Shown one piece after another: positions 10,631 to 22,300 of a DNA stretch of 64,000 nucleotides. Position numbers and translations under genes: made by a program. The notes beneath the pieces were generated by a model. The model did no database searches. It was not told the DNA's origin and saw nothing but the letters and a program-made list of their open reading frames with translations. The stretch covers positions 27,457,001-27,521,000 of the forward strand of contig NC_016131.3 in NCBI RefSeq assembly GCF_000005505.3, written 5' to 3'. The DNA comes from Brachypodium distachyon. Taxonomy: Eukaryota > Streptophyta > Magnoliopsida > Poales > Poaceae. Each line of letters starts with the position of its first letter. The first letter of the stretch is position 1.

Positions 10631-12430
10631 GCAATGATTGCAATTTGCACAAAGAAGGTGGAATGGCGCCAGATATCATGTTGTCAAATAGAACAAGTAT
10701 TTCAAGCCCTGGAGCTCCAAAGTCTAATGGAAGTGGCCCAACTAAGTTGTTCCGACTGACATCTAGGGTGGTTAAATTGACGGGAAGCTTAGGTATTGGG
10801 CCACTGAGATGGTTCGAACTGAAATCCATTGCTATTCCATTCATAAATTCCATTGTTGATGGGAGGACTCCTGTAATCTGATTATTTTGTACGTTGAGAA
10901 ACGACACGGAGGAAGCTGTTATCCAGAACCAATCCGGTACCATCTCTGCTATGCTTGTGTTTGATATATCCAGACTGAATACTTGTGTTTGCCGTTTAAG
11001 CCATATTGGAAATTTAGGCCCTAGCTGGCAGGATCGAAGTTCAATCTCTTCTAGGTTGAAAGGAGGAACCCATGCTGGACTCACTGTCATGGCAATGGAG
11101 TTGTCTGACAATCCCAGCGCTCGTAAACTTTCTAGCTGTGATAAATGGCCTTCATGCACGACTCCAACCAGATTGTTGGAGTTAAGGAACAAGTATTCTA
11201 GCTTTGTGAGCTCTCCTATCCACAGTGGTACATGACCAGTGAGTTTGTTATCAACGAGATACAACAAGCGCAGGTTGCTCAATGGTTCTAGTGTGGTTGG
11301 CAGGCTTCCCGTCAGATTGCTGCTAAATAGAAATAACTCTCGTAATTTATGCCATGAACAACTAGGTAATCGCTCGAAGAGTTCTGTTATACTCCCGTTA
11401 ATATTGTTGTAACCAGAATCAAATCTCTCCAAATTACATATGTTTGCCATGTTGGATGGTATCATGCCCACAAGGTTATTATCAGATAAATCAAGTTTCA
11501 CGATGGAAGTCATATTGCCTATCTCGTCCGGGAACGGGCCATGGAAACCATTAGTTGAGATATCTAGATACTTGAGGCTAGTTAAATCCCAAAACCAGTT
11601 GGGTGTGCTACGTGTATGAAAGTTGTTATCCGAAATGTCAAGAGTTTCAAGAGATGTCAGATTTGAATGCTCAAGTGAATCAGGGCTACTTTGAAGCGCG
11701 CAACTGGAAAGATGAAGAACTTTCAGAGATGGAAGCGTGCTCACCAGCGGAAGCCAGTGAACAATTGTACTAAGGTTCACATATGACATGTCAAGGTGCT
11801 CCAGGGAAGTTAACCTTGACAACCAGGTGATATCCCATGAGTATGTGCCTTGTCGAACCAATGAACTCGGGTATGCAACGGTCTTGAGACTTAAGTATCG
11901 TAAGTTGGAGAGATTACCCAGCTGCGGTGGTATCCTTCCAATAAAGTGTGACAGCGATAGGTCGAGATACCTCAACTTCTGGAGAGAACCAATGAACTCC
12001 GGTATATGTACCTTGTCGAACCTGTTGCTGCTGAGGTCAAGGTACCGTAGATGTGGTAAACCAAGCAACGAGGGGCTTATGTTGCCTCCTATCACCTGTA
12101 AACTCATCGCCGGTATGGAATGGGCAACTTCCCAATCATTGCCACGGAGATCAAGCTTGACGACACGTCCAGTTTTGTTGCCGCAGTAGACGCCCTTCCA
12201 TCGGCAGCAGTTGTCACCCTTCCATGATGAAAGGAGGTTTGCAGGGGTTGTTGATATAGGCCTGCCAGGAAGGCCAGAAGGGCAGACCTCTCGCCGGCAG
12301 TACAGCTGTCGTTGGTATGGTTTGTATGAGCAGATATATCTATGGTGCTCTTGGCTTGAGTGAACAAGAGCAAGGCTATGGCTATTTGGATGCAGGGGAG
12401 CTGAAGCGTGTCCATTGGTGTCTTTGACAT
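10631..12430 (-). pseudogene. LRR receptor-like protein, 5' half (signal peptide, N-cap, LRRs), with frameshift
   Basis: The probable start is ATG at 12430, or the in-frame Met at 12415. It is followed by a hydrophobic signal peptide (IQIAIALLLFTQA), the N-cap DSCTAGERSALLAF, then SSWKGDNCCRWKGVYC, and a long run of LRRs (LRYLDLSSNRF, LRYLDLSLSHF, LEHLDMSYVNL, LETLDISDNNF, IVKLDLSDNNL, and so on) to PPSLCKLQSL at the copia boundary. The frame changes between ERSALLAFLAGL and PANLLSSW, explained by an extra TA in the TATA at about 12254-12257. The gene therefore has two independent lesions, the 2 bp insertion and the retrotransposon. With the 3' half the original protein would have been roughly 900 to 950 residues, normal for the class. 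Confidence 0.88.
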
Positions 12431-13288
12431 GGATCTGTGTTCGTCTTAGTGTAGGAATGCCCCCTGTTGTATACTGCGATAATCTTCTATATCTAAATAG
12501 AAGTAACCCACTATTTGATTTTTCTAAACATGCAAGCATGCCACATCATCACATAATTAATTTGTTCACACCTATTTAGTGAAAAACTCATACTTTTGCA
12601 CATGCATGCATGTTACTTTCATCGAGCTATCCCCACTAAATGAACATGTACAATTTTATTATATGTTTTCAATTTTGAATACTTTATGTTAACTAAAAAA
12701 TTTCGCAACAACGTGCGGGGCATCATCTAGTTTGCTAAAATGGGCCATCCACCTTTCTTTCTCGAAGAACCTAACAAGTGGTTCATAACATTCAGAGATT
12801 TGGTACCAGTTATCACAGAAACCATGACTTTCGGGCTTGGAATTTAAAGCGACAGGAACACAGATTTTTCAAAAACGCTAAGCTGTCATATTCAGTGAAA
12901 GAAGAGTATGCATATGGTTGCATATACTTTTCAGTATCAGGACGAAATCTCAGAACGTGAGCAACTGACTCAACAATAACTTGGTCCAACTTGGCAATCT
13001 TGTCACGCATGGTGCTTTCTGAATTAGTATTCCTCAGACCACAGTGCGCCGTGTTAAGCAAAATGAGGAATATTATGTCGCTCTGGTGAGGTGTGCCCCG
13101 GAGATCCTCCTCATCGTCCCAATTAAAATTTGATCAATCTTACCGAAAAAAAGTAACATATATCTGCAGTAACAAACCAATACTAATAGGGCAACCACGA
13201 ATTATCCTTTTATAATGTATTTATTTGGTATTATAGATGTTGATAAAAAATTTCTATAAGTTTGATTTAAGAGAAATTAAAACATATA

Positions 13289-13341
13289 CTCCTTCGTCTC
13301 AAATTAATTGACTTGGATTTGTATAAGAATCACGGAGGGAG
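13289..13341. mobile_element. Stowaway MITE, internally deleted (53 bp)
   Basis: CTCCTTCGTCTCAAATTAAT at the left, CACGGAGGGAG at the right, TA on both sides (13287-13288, 13342-13343). Much shorter than its neighbours, so most of the interior is lost. Confidence 0.6.
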
Positions 13342-13497
13342 TACATAATAGAAGGGAGTGCATTTAAAAATTGACCATTGTTTGAGATATTTGTACCATA
13401 ATGTGTAAGATTACGTATAAAAATCTGTGCAAAATTTGAATTGTACATCATACTATATAAAATGACAAAATCATTTAATTTCTCTTCTTATACAGTA

Positions 13498-13610
13498 CTC
13501 CCTCTGATTCTAAATGCTTGACTCAAATTTGCTCAAATATGGATGTATCTATTCTTAAAAAACGTCTATATACATGTAATATTTTGACAACAATTTAGGA
13601 TCGGAGGGAG
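13498..13610. mobile_element. Stowaway MITE
   Basis: CTCCCTCTGATTCTAAAT ... ATTTAGGATCGGAGGGAG with TA target duplications (13496-13497, 13611-13612). Confidence 0.85.
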
Positions 13611-13882
13611 TACTTTCTCCTTTTCGGCAAGGTTGTCTTATTTGGCTTCGTCAAGACAAGATATTGATCAATAATAATTTTATTAATATGTAACTATATG
13701 ATAGAAAACCACATTTACGAGGAAGACTTTTTCAAACGAATATATCAATATAAATTTTATGTCTTAAAAACACATATTAATAAAGTAATTTTTGGCCATT
13801 TTGTCTTAACGAAATCTAATACATCAACTTTGTGAAAAAGAGTTGGTAATATACATGTAGATTTGCAACGAACAATTAAATA

Positions 13883-13995
13883 CTCCCTCCGATCCTAAAT
13901 TGTTGTCGAAATATTACATGTATCCAGATACCTTTAAGAATAGATACATTCATATTTGTGACAAATTTTTGTCAAGAATTTAGGATCAGAGTGAG
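13883..13995. mobile_element. Stowaway MITE
   Basis: CTCCCTCCGATCCTAAATTG ... AATTTAGGATCAGAGTGAG with TA on both sides (13881-13882, 13996-13997). Same family as 13498-13610. Confidence 0.82.
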
Positions 13996-14179
13996 TACAT
14001 GTTATCGTTTTGATAATTAAAGTGAGAATATGCACACAAATAGTACCACTGAAACACAACTAATATTTAAATATCACGAGGATAATAAGTATGGGTAAAA
14101 CTCTCTAGAACTAGAGACCACGTCTAGTATTTATTGAGAAAATATCACGAGAAAATAGCGGTATTATCTAATTTATGTA

Positions 14180-14262
14180 CTCCCTCCTTCCCGAATTAAC
14201 TGACAGCTTAATTGATAGTTAAATTATTATTTTTATATCAAATTTCTTTGGATCGTCAGTAC
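14180..14262. mobile_element. Partial Stowaway MITE
   Basis: A left terminal repeat CTCCCTCCTTCCCGAATTAA after TA. The right terminal repeat is not recognisable and the next copy starts directly after it. Confidence 0.5.
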
Positions 14263-14264
14263 TA

Positions 14265-14367
14265 CTCCCTCCGATCCTAAATTGTTGTCAAAATTACATG
14301 TATCTAGACGTTTTTAAGAATAGATACCTCCATATTTGTGCAAATTTGAGTCAAGAATTTATGATGA
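14265..14367. mobile_element. Partial Stowaway MITE lacking its right terminal repeat
   Basis: CTCCCTCCGATCCTAAATTG at the left and a body like 13883-13995 (ACATGTATCTAGACG, AAGAATAGATAC). It ends AGTCAAGAATTTATGATGATG without the GGAGGGAG end. It lies about 250 bp upstream of the F-box start codon. Confidence 0.65.
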
Positions 14368-14616
14368 TGTAGTTTTTTTTTAGAACGTATACTATACTGT
14401 AGTAGACCGGTTGTTTTCTTGTGAACCCACGGTCCGCCGGTTTCCGTCCCCTATTCTCTGCTACACGCCGCACTTCCGGCGCCGGCGATTGCAGCCGCCG
14501 CACCGGGAGCCCGTAAGTGGTACGCCTGATTCCAGTATGTTCCTGCTCCTCCCTTCTTCCTTCCATAGATCTGTAAAAATTTCTCATTCCTTCCAAAGAT
14601 TACTCTGCCTCGACGG

Positions 14617-15768
14617 ATGGATCGCATCAAGAAGACGAGCAGCCCGGCCGCGGACCTCACCGACGACCTCATCGTGGAGATCCTCTCGCGTCTGCCGGCC
14701 AAATCGATCTGCCGTTTCAAGTGCGTCTCCCCGCACTGGCGCCGCCTCATCACCGACCGCGCAAACCGCAGGAAGCTCCCCCAAACCCTATCGGGCTTCT
14801 TCCGCTACGCCGTCGGGCCCGACGGCGACGGCAAAGCTATATCAGCTCCTTATTTCAACAGTATAATCTCTGGGTTGGGGGAGGAAGAGAGACATGTTCA
14901 TGACCCCTCATTGTCCTTCTTGCCCGGCTACTATAGGAGCATTATTCCGAAAGACTGCTGCAATGGCCTCCTCCTGTGCATCTGTTGGAAGGATTCTCCC
15001 TCGAATGAGTTCCACTATGTGGTGTGCAATCCTGCTACCGAGAAATGGCTGATCTTGCCACAGTCTGACCAGGACAGCCAAATGTTCGTCATTCGTGTGG
15101 GTTTTGATCCCGCCGTCTCCCCTCATTTCCACGTGTTTTCCGTTCTCCGAGATCAGAACAGGTTTATCACTGGAGTAGATGTGTACTCGTCCGAAGCACA
15201 AGCTTGGAGTTACAAGGAAAGTGGCTGGGCCTATGGTATTATGGTGTATGAACCAAGTGTCTTTCTCAATGGCATGATGCATTTCATCTCCTGTGCATCG
15301 ACGATAGTTGCATTGGACACAGAGGGCAAGTCATGGAAGACTATTCCCCTGTTGGAAACCATGGGTTACAAATGCTCTTTTGCCAGGAGTTGTGCTTTTA
15401 TTGGCAAGTCTCAGGGTCACTTGCATTATCTAAATGTTAAGGGAACAGATGCGTCACTATCAGTCTGGATTCTTAATAACTCTTGCGGTGATGAATGGCT
15501 CTTCAAGTACAACATTAGCAGTTCCCAGCTTTCTGGATCAAAGGATGTTATGAATACATGGGACTATACTGTGGTTGCAATCCATCCAGAATGCAGCTTG
15601 ATTTTCTATGTTTTGAATGGTGAGATTATGCTAGTGTCATATGACATAGATCATGGGGAAGTTCACATTATCCACAAACTCAAAGAACCTTTCTACGGGT
15701 CACGTAATCCATACATTCCATATATCCCCTTGTTCAGAGAGTCAGAGTCATTGTCTGATCATGAGTAG
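14617..15768 (+). CDS. F-box protein with an F-box-associated interaction domain
   Basis: A single-exon ORF of 383 codons from ATG 14617 to TAG 15766-15768. Residues about 12-50 form the F-box (LTDDLIVEILSRLPAKSICRFKCVSPHWRRLI), here cited by its ends LTDDLIVEIL and VSPHWRRLI. That domain would dock on SKP1 in an SCF E3 ubiquitin ligase. The rest is the F-box-associated beta-rich region of the large grass family (CCNGLLLC, YVVCNPATEKW), thought to select the target protein. The target cannot be told from sequence. The start is chosen because the F-box follows at once and the upstream in-frame sequence has no Met. The frame is intact and codon use is GC-rich in the 5' third and more AT-rich later, common in grass genes. 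It probably acts in nucleus and cytosol. Confidence 0.9.
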   Translation: MDRIKKTSSPAADLTDDLIVEILSRLPAKSICRFKCVSPHWRRLITDRANRRKLPQTLSGFFRYAVGPDGDGKAISAPYFNSIISGLGEEERHVHDPSLSFLPGYYRSIIPKDCCNGLLLCICWKDSPSNEFHYVVCNPATEKWLILPQSDQDSQMFVIRVGFDPAVSPHFHVFSVLRDQNRFITGVDVYSSEAQAWSYKESGWAYGIMVYEPSVFLNGMMHFISCASTIVALDTEGKSWKTIPLLETMGYKCSFARSCAFIGKSQGHLHYLNVKGTDASLSVWILNNSCGDEWLFKYNISSSQLSGSKDVMNTWDYTVVAIHPECSLIFYVLNGEIMLVSYDIDHGEVHIIHKLKEPFYGSRNPYIPYIPLFRESESLSDHE

Positions 15769-17024
15769 ATATGCTTCTCCCAGGGTAAATGCCAATATCT
15801 GTTTCTTGAGGTGACACTGATGCCTTTCCAATTCTTGGATCTTGAGCTGTGACAAAATTAAACCATGGAGCAGCAACTTAGGTATTTCATTTCGTGATAC
15901 TTTTGTTTGTGCCTTTGATGCATGCCTACTTTTATTTTGTCAGTAACTTTAATTATACCACGGAGATCCTGTAACTTGACATTACGTCATCAATGACAGT
16001 GATTCAGTTAATTCAACCTTTTGTGACTAAGTTATATATGTTTGCACTTGTTATCTGCACTTTTGATTTTTGAAACGGAGGCAAAAGCTTTGTCTCATCT
16101 CATTAATTAAGGAGTTAAAATAAGGTGGCCTAGAGAAGCCAAGAAGGGAAAAGAAAAAGGAAAAGGCGACAAAGTCCTACTCTTCTGGGTTACAGCTTGG
16201 AGAAGAAATGGAGGGGCACTGTTTTGTATCAAGTAAATAAATATACAGAAATAAATGCACAAAAATATTTGGTGTGTGTTTGTGATTTGCTTGATATTGT
16301 GATCCTTGGGACTAAACAAAACACAAACTGCGGGTGAAGAGCATCTTTAATAGTGTAATGAGAAATAACTGCAGAAACTAAAAGCATTTCTGATTCATTT
16401 ACCGTCTTGGGTACTGAATGTGAAGAGTACAAAGGAAACATGCCTTTTGTTCTTTGTGTATGTTGAGCACCAATAGTTGTATATAGATTATTGATATGAA
16501 GCTACACATCCCAGTCTGTCACAGTAAATAAGGCTTCAATCTGGCTTCTTCAGAAAAAAAAAATTGAACATGGGGGACAGTAACCATGTAAGATGTAACA
16601 TTGCAAGATACATATGGCAAGTATAGAACTACAGAATCTCTCCTAAAATTGACTTCCAGTCTTCTCGGTCATACTTTTTGTAACAAATAAATGAACATTA
16701 AGATCCAAGCACAGCTTGCTGATGTTCTGCTACCGAAATTTACTATTTAAAGCAGGCCACAACTAATTAGCACCAAATGAAATGACAGTGTTTCATTCAA
16801 GTGTTTCACCATGAACAGACACATGTCTAGCAGTAGAGGAAACTAATCTCGCACATTATATCATTAGCAGACAAGCCATAGTTTGCTAGGACTATGTCCT
16901 TAGATTAACGGTTCTACTTCCCCCAACTGCAAATAGGATATCTAAATTTGAGCTGCATGATAATCATCAGAACACTCTGCATGAGAAAGTACATTAGCAA
17001 TTTAAATAACTACACTCGAAGAAA
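15769..17024. other. F-box 3' flank and gene-free interval
   Basis: The first few hundred bases probably hold the F-box 3' UTR. Near 16070-16210, GAGGCAAAAGCTTTGTCTC and ATTAATTAAGGAG resemble 3'-terminal sequence of grass LINEs, but no coding part is present, so I leave it unassigned. The rest shows nothing recognisable. Confidence 0.35.
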
Positions 17025-17925
17025 TTGGGAAATGTATTCTAATAAAACCTTTGTGGAAATTGTATGCTATCTTGGGTGAGAAAGAGAGAAGCAAACATCA
17101 GAACATACACTTAGGACTAAGCTAGAGCGGAGAAGATGGAGCATTTTGGAGTTGTCGTGTGCATCGTTAGAAGCCCCTTGAGTATACGGATTCTGCACAT
17201 GCGCTTTCAATCTCCCGTTGCTCCCCATTTCAATACTATCCACAGTTTTCTTTTTCGAACAAAATACTATCCAGAGTTGATCTCAGATTAACAGCTTCTG
17301 GATCCAATACAATCTCAACTTCTGAGAGGACAGCATTTACACCAAACTGTCGCAGACTATTCGTACATCGCTCTCTGTGTGCAAGCCTCAGGCCCAGCAA
17401 AATCTTATCATGCTCGCTACTCTGTAAGAATGCAGCTTCAAACCAGCATCTCAATAGCCTTTAAATTTTCATCCTTGCTAATGGCAGAAGGAACATACTC
17501 AACTTCGCCTAATGATGTTGGCATGTTGCCTTGCCAAGGTAACGACTGCTCCTTTTATACCAGGTAGTTTCTTAAGATAGCCTCAACCGAGTTTACACAA
17601 TTAGCACATGTCATTCCTCCTATCCTAAATTGTGCCGACAATATCTTGTGTGACTTAGGTTGAGAGACTGCAAAATCTGGGAGGATTTCAGTTTCAAATC
17701 CAGCATCTTCTATAGCTCCTATTGTATCCTCTACCCGCATAAACAAATCCAAAATTAAATTGCAGTCAACAAAGTGACCCAAATATGCCAACAGATGTTG
17801 CTAGTGAACATATTTCACGGTACCAGTTAACTAAACTGGAGAGGAACTTGGCATATGAGGATTAGTACACAAACTGGAGTTAAACCTTTCTAGGAAAAAA
17901 AAATAGAGGGATCAGACACAGCTTG
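17025..17925 (-). pseudogene. Fragment copy of HMA9-like exon 2 with flanking intron sequence
   Basis: This stretch matches about 23245-24129 inside the HMA9-like gene: the same intron flank (GAGCGGAGAAGATGGAGCAT-like), the second metal-binding domain ([19 protein letters not shown]) and the following [12 protein letters not shown] part, in the same minus orientation. It has frame breaks, lost segments (for example near 17565) and no other exons, so it cannot code. It lies downstream of the parental gene's 3' end. The copy includes introns, so it arose through DNA, not a processed transcript. Confidence 0.85.
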
Positions 17926-19209
17926 TTTTTTTAGAGCAAGCCAGCACTTCATTGAGCAGAAACAACAAGTTCGTTACAAACAAGATGGCGAATACAATCT
18001 GGCACCTCGCCTATCCACACAACGTTAGCTTCATGAACCGCGGAATATTACAGACTCGATAAACATGAGAAATGGAAATAGACCCAAAAGAACAAGCCTT
18101 CAGCTTGGTGTCTTGGACTATCGAAGCGATGTCTGATCGGTCAGGCAGCAGAGCATTGGTCTTGGAGATCAGAGTTTGACAGTCAGACACGAGTTCCTCA
18201 TTTGTGGGGATATCCAGAACCTGATGATACGAATCAGTTTTCCTTGGTCTTTTGGAGAAACGGATGCTGGATAAGGCTTTCTTTGAGCCTGTGAGGAATG
18301 ACGACCGGCAAATCATCATCATACTTGGAGTCAGCCACCAATTTCCCATTTCTGTCACAATGCAACAGGCGGCCAAAGCAGCTGACAAGAACATCTCCGT
18401 CCTTGGACACGACCTTCGCCCACCAATCCCCGTTCTCCTGGAAACGCCTAATATCCATCGACGGCAGCTTGATCCGATACTGGAACACCCAGACGTCCTG
18501 CTGCTGCTGGTGGTCCTGCAGCATAAAGATTCTCAGCTCCGTCATGCGGTAGGTGGCGGAGGTCGCAGCGAGTGTGCCACCCATGTCAAGCAACTGCATC
18601 TCATGGCGCGGGTTCACAGCCGGTGGGCGCATTTGCCGGAACGACTCCGCCACCGTGTCCATTGTCGAACACCAGGATCTTGTGGTACCATGGACCCAGC
18701 CCCCTCCTCCTCCCCCTCCAGTGCACGTGCAGGCAGCTATGGAGAAGGACCGGCGCGCCAAAGATGGACGGCCCCATGCCGCCTACCAGCTCATGTTACG
18801 CAGGTGTTAGCGAGCACTTGACCGGCCTCGGCTTATCGGAGCCAACGGCGAGGATGAAGTACTCGATTGGACAGAGCGTCACCATGTCGGAAAGATCAAG
18901 AGGCAAAGGTGCGTCGAAGACTGTCCTCCAGTAGAGCACGCGGTACTCCCCAGAAGGCTGGTGCCGGAAGAGGCCGACAAGATTGTTGACATGCCGGGGC
19001 AGAGGCGCCCACTGGCGCGTCGTGGGGTTGCCGATGTGCCTGCCGACAATGAAGAGGCCGTCGCAGGAGGCTTCGATCGTTCCCGGGTAGGGGCCCGGCG
19101 GGGCACGCTGGATCTCCGCGGTCCTTAGGTCGACGACGTCGAGGGAGATGCCATAGTCGCCGACGGTGGTTGCGACAAGGTGCGTTTGTTTTGGCAGCAA
19201 GTAGATCAA
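17926..19209 (-). pseudogene. Broken F-box-associated protein fragment without an F-box
   Basis: Minus-strand sequence resembling the C-terminal associated domain of grass F-box proteins. 18796-19209 reads TTVGDYGISLDVVDLRTAEI, then SCDGLFIVGRHIGNPTTRQW and GEYRVLYWR. After a stop and frame changes near 18700-18790 it continues through MQLLDMGGTLAA, VWVFQYRIKLP and WWAKVVSKDGDVLV to about 18234. No F-box and no ATG with a sensible N-terminus precede it. It starts right after the HMA9-like 3' flank, and its other end meets the exon 2 copy at a T-run near 17925, so it looks like a transported fragment. The family call is tentative; the broken state is clear. Confidence 0.65.
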
Positions 19210-19377
19210 ATAATTCCGTTAAACACGGAAAGAAGGGGAAGCATTGGATGCGAGATCTCCATCTTAAACACTAATTACGACGAATGCAGAACATGCATTT
19301 GCTGTCCACAGTTTATAGAAGACGACATTTCATTTCATTTCTCTAAAAATGGGGAAAAGGGCTTACAGTATTAACAA

Positions 19378-22300
19378 TCACTCTACAGTTATCTGCAACA
19401 AGGTAGTGAGCCTTGGTTTTCTGTATCTTCTCAACAACAGCGAGGAACACACAACACTTACAGACGAGAATGCCATGCAGGCACCGGCCAGCCACGGCGG
19501 CATCTGGAGCCCAGTGAACGGGAACAGTGCTCCGGCGGCAACTGGTATGGCGACGACGTTGTACGCCATCGCGAAGAAATAGTTCCAGCGGATCCGGTTG
19601 AACGTCTTCCGGGACAGATCGATCGCCGTGATGACATCTTCCAGATTGTTCCTCACAAGCACATAGTCTGCGGCCTCGATGGCGATGTCCGTGCCGCCTC
19701 CGATGGCCATCCCAACATCGGCTGCTGCTAGAGCCGGGGAGTCGTTGATGCCGTCCCCAACCATGGCAACTATACTCCCATCCTTTTGGAGTGAGCGAAC
19801 AACGTCGGCTTTTCCAGCAGGCATGACCTCAGCTCTCACATCCTCGATGCCTACCTGGCAAATGACAATAACTCAGAAAGGTTAGGATACCCCTACAAAT
19901 CCGTACCTCCGTAAAGTAAAGAATGGAGTTTGTAAATGATTAGAATTTAGGAGCAAATGGAGACGAACCTCTTTCGCAACAGCTTGTGCAGTTCTCCAGT
20001 TGTCACCGGTGAGCATCACCGGATGAACACCCATCTTTTTTAGTCCTTCCACAACTACAGCGGCCTCTCTTTTCAGGGGATCAGTTATCCCCATGAGCCC
20101 CACAAAAGTACGGTCATATGCCACCAGAATGCCTGTTTTTGCATTCATTTCCAGGTCTACCAAGAAACTTTCCGCTTCCGGAGGAACGCTTACCCCGTTT
20201 TCACTCATCAAGGTGCGGTTTCCAATCTGCCAGATCATTTATTCCAGACAATTAGCAGTTTTCTCAGAAACATTTAGCAATGCATGAGTTAAACACTATT
20301 CTCAGCTATGTGAAAAAAGGGTCAGGTAAGGATAATGGTAGCTCATGACTCACCAAAACTTTCTTCTCGTTGATCAAACATTGAACTCCTTTGCCAGGCA
20401 CTGCGGCGAAATCTTCAACTTCAAGCAACCATCGGGATAATATCTCTTCTTTTCTTTGCTCAATGCCATCCTTAGATGAAGGGAGCTTGCCAAAGAAATG
20501 GAAATGAAATGCATAGTCCAAAACAGCTTTTGCAAGAGGATGCTCACTGCTTGCCTGTGTACAAACAAACAAAAATTCATGAAATCCAACTTAGAGAATT
20601 ATTTCACTTGCCATACATGGATATGCAGTCAGAGAGTAACTAAGATCCTGAACAAGAAGCAAACCACAACATGTTTTTACCACATACTGATATGAATCGT
20701 ATAGTGATATGGCAACTAAACAGAGAAAAACAAATGCTATTATTTAAACACCGTGATATGAACCACAAGACTAATTTATGATCAAGATCACCTCACCTCT
20801 GCAGATGCTACTAGTGTGAGGAAATCTCCAAGGTCCATTCCCGAGAAAATCTTTGCAGTTGTTACAACAGCCTTTCCTTGAGTTAGTGTTCCTGTTTTAT
20901 CAAAAATCACGTAATTTACATTTTGAGCCCTCTCCAACGCATCTCCACCTTTTACAAGTACTCCATGATTAGCCCCGATTCCAGTTGCCACCATTACAGC
21001 AGTTGGTGTTGCCAGACCAAGAGCACAAGGGCAAGCAATCACCACAACAGATATGGCAAACATGAGGGAGAAAACAAAGCAATTGCTGGTTCCATCAAAC
21101 CATGAATGTGGATATGCTCCCAACCATCCACAGAAGAACCTAAGCAGGAAATCCACAAGTGAGAAACTTGAACTAACACTACTAAAATTTTTGTACAGTA
21201 TTTATTGAACTCACCACACAGAGAATGTTAGAACGGACAAGGTTATGACGATAGGAACAAAAATGCTAGCCACCTGAAATAGCAGCAGTGGTAATGTCAG
21301 CATTCATCGAAATAGTCATCAAGAATATGTTGCAATGCTTTTGGGCTTTTGGCAGACACAACGACATTTCAGATGTGAGCTGGTCTTCTGCTAATATGTA
21401 ATATGTTAATTCAAATAATAAGAGATGTAAAAAGCAACTTGTAAAATGAACACGTAATTCAGATGCAATGCTTTTGGGCTTTTGGCAGACACAACGACAT
21501 TTCAGATGTGAGCTGGTCTTCTGCTAATATGTATGTTAATTCAAATAATAAGAGATGTAAAAAGCAACTTGTAAAATGAACACGTAATTCAGATGATGTG
21601 AAAAGGTTAAACTATTGTCCGGTAGAGGGCATTTAAATACAAGAAATGGGCATATAAACAATGTGCATATACATCCTATCAAATGCGGGAAACAACAACT
21701 ATATCACAAACAATGTTTTGGGATATAAAATTGTATTAGGCAAAGTACATGGTTCACAGAGATATTTCATATATAGTGAGACAGCAAACGATGAATATCA
21801 CACACAAAAAGAAGTGTACTCACATAATCAGCAAATTTCTGAATGGGGGCTTTGGACATTTGAGCAGTTTCAACCAGAGAAATTATCTGACTCAAAACTG
21901 TCCCTGATCCTACTTTAGTTGCTTGTATATGAAGGATTCCGTGTAAGTTGATTGTTCCTCCAATTACTACACTTGATGCTTCTTTGGGGACGGGTGCAGA
22001 TTCACCAGTTATCATACTTTCATTGATATGGCTTGTCCCCCAAACAACAATCCCATCAGAAGGAACCTTTGAACCAGGTAACACTTTCAAGACATCACCA
22101 GGTTGGACCAACAGCGCATCAATCTCTCTCTCGCCAACATATTTTCCTTCTGGATTTCAAATAGTAATGTCAGTTTGCATATAATTATAACAAAAATGCA
22201 TTTCAAAAATATGTTACAGGATAAACTGTACAACTTACCTTTGTCTTTCAGAAGCAAAAGAGCAGTAGCAGGGACAAGTTCGACAAGCTTCTTAATAGCA

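Larger units (their letters stand above)
12544..14616. other. Gene-free, AT-rich interval dominated by Stowaway MITEs
   Basis: Between the RLP start and the F-box gene I see no coding sequence. Stowaway copies crowd 13.29-14.37 kb (separate entries). The stretch 12544-13288 shows nothing recognisable. Confidence 0.5.

Noticed and set aside
16070..16330. LINE 3' fragment downstream of the F-box gene
   Set aside because: Only two short motifs resemble LINE ends; no coding remnant, clear A tail or target duplication was found.
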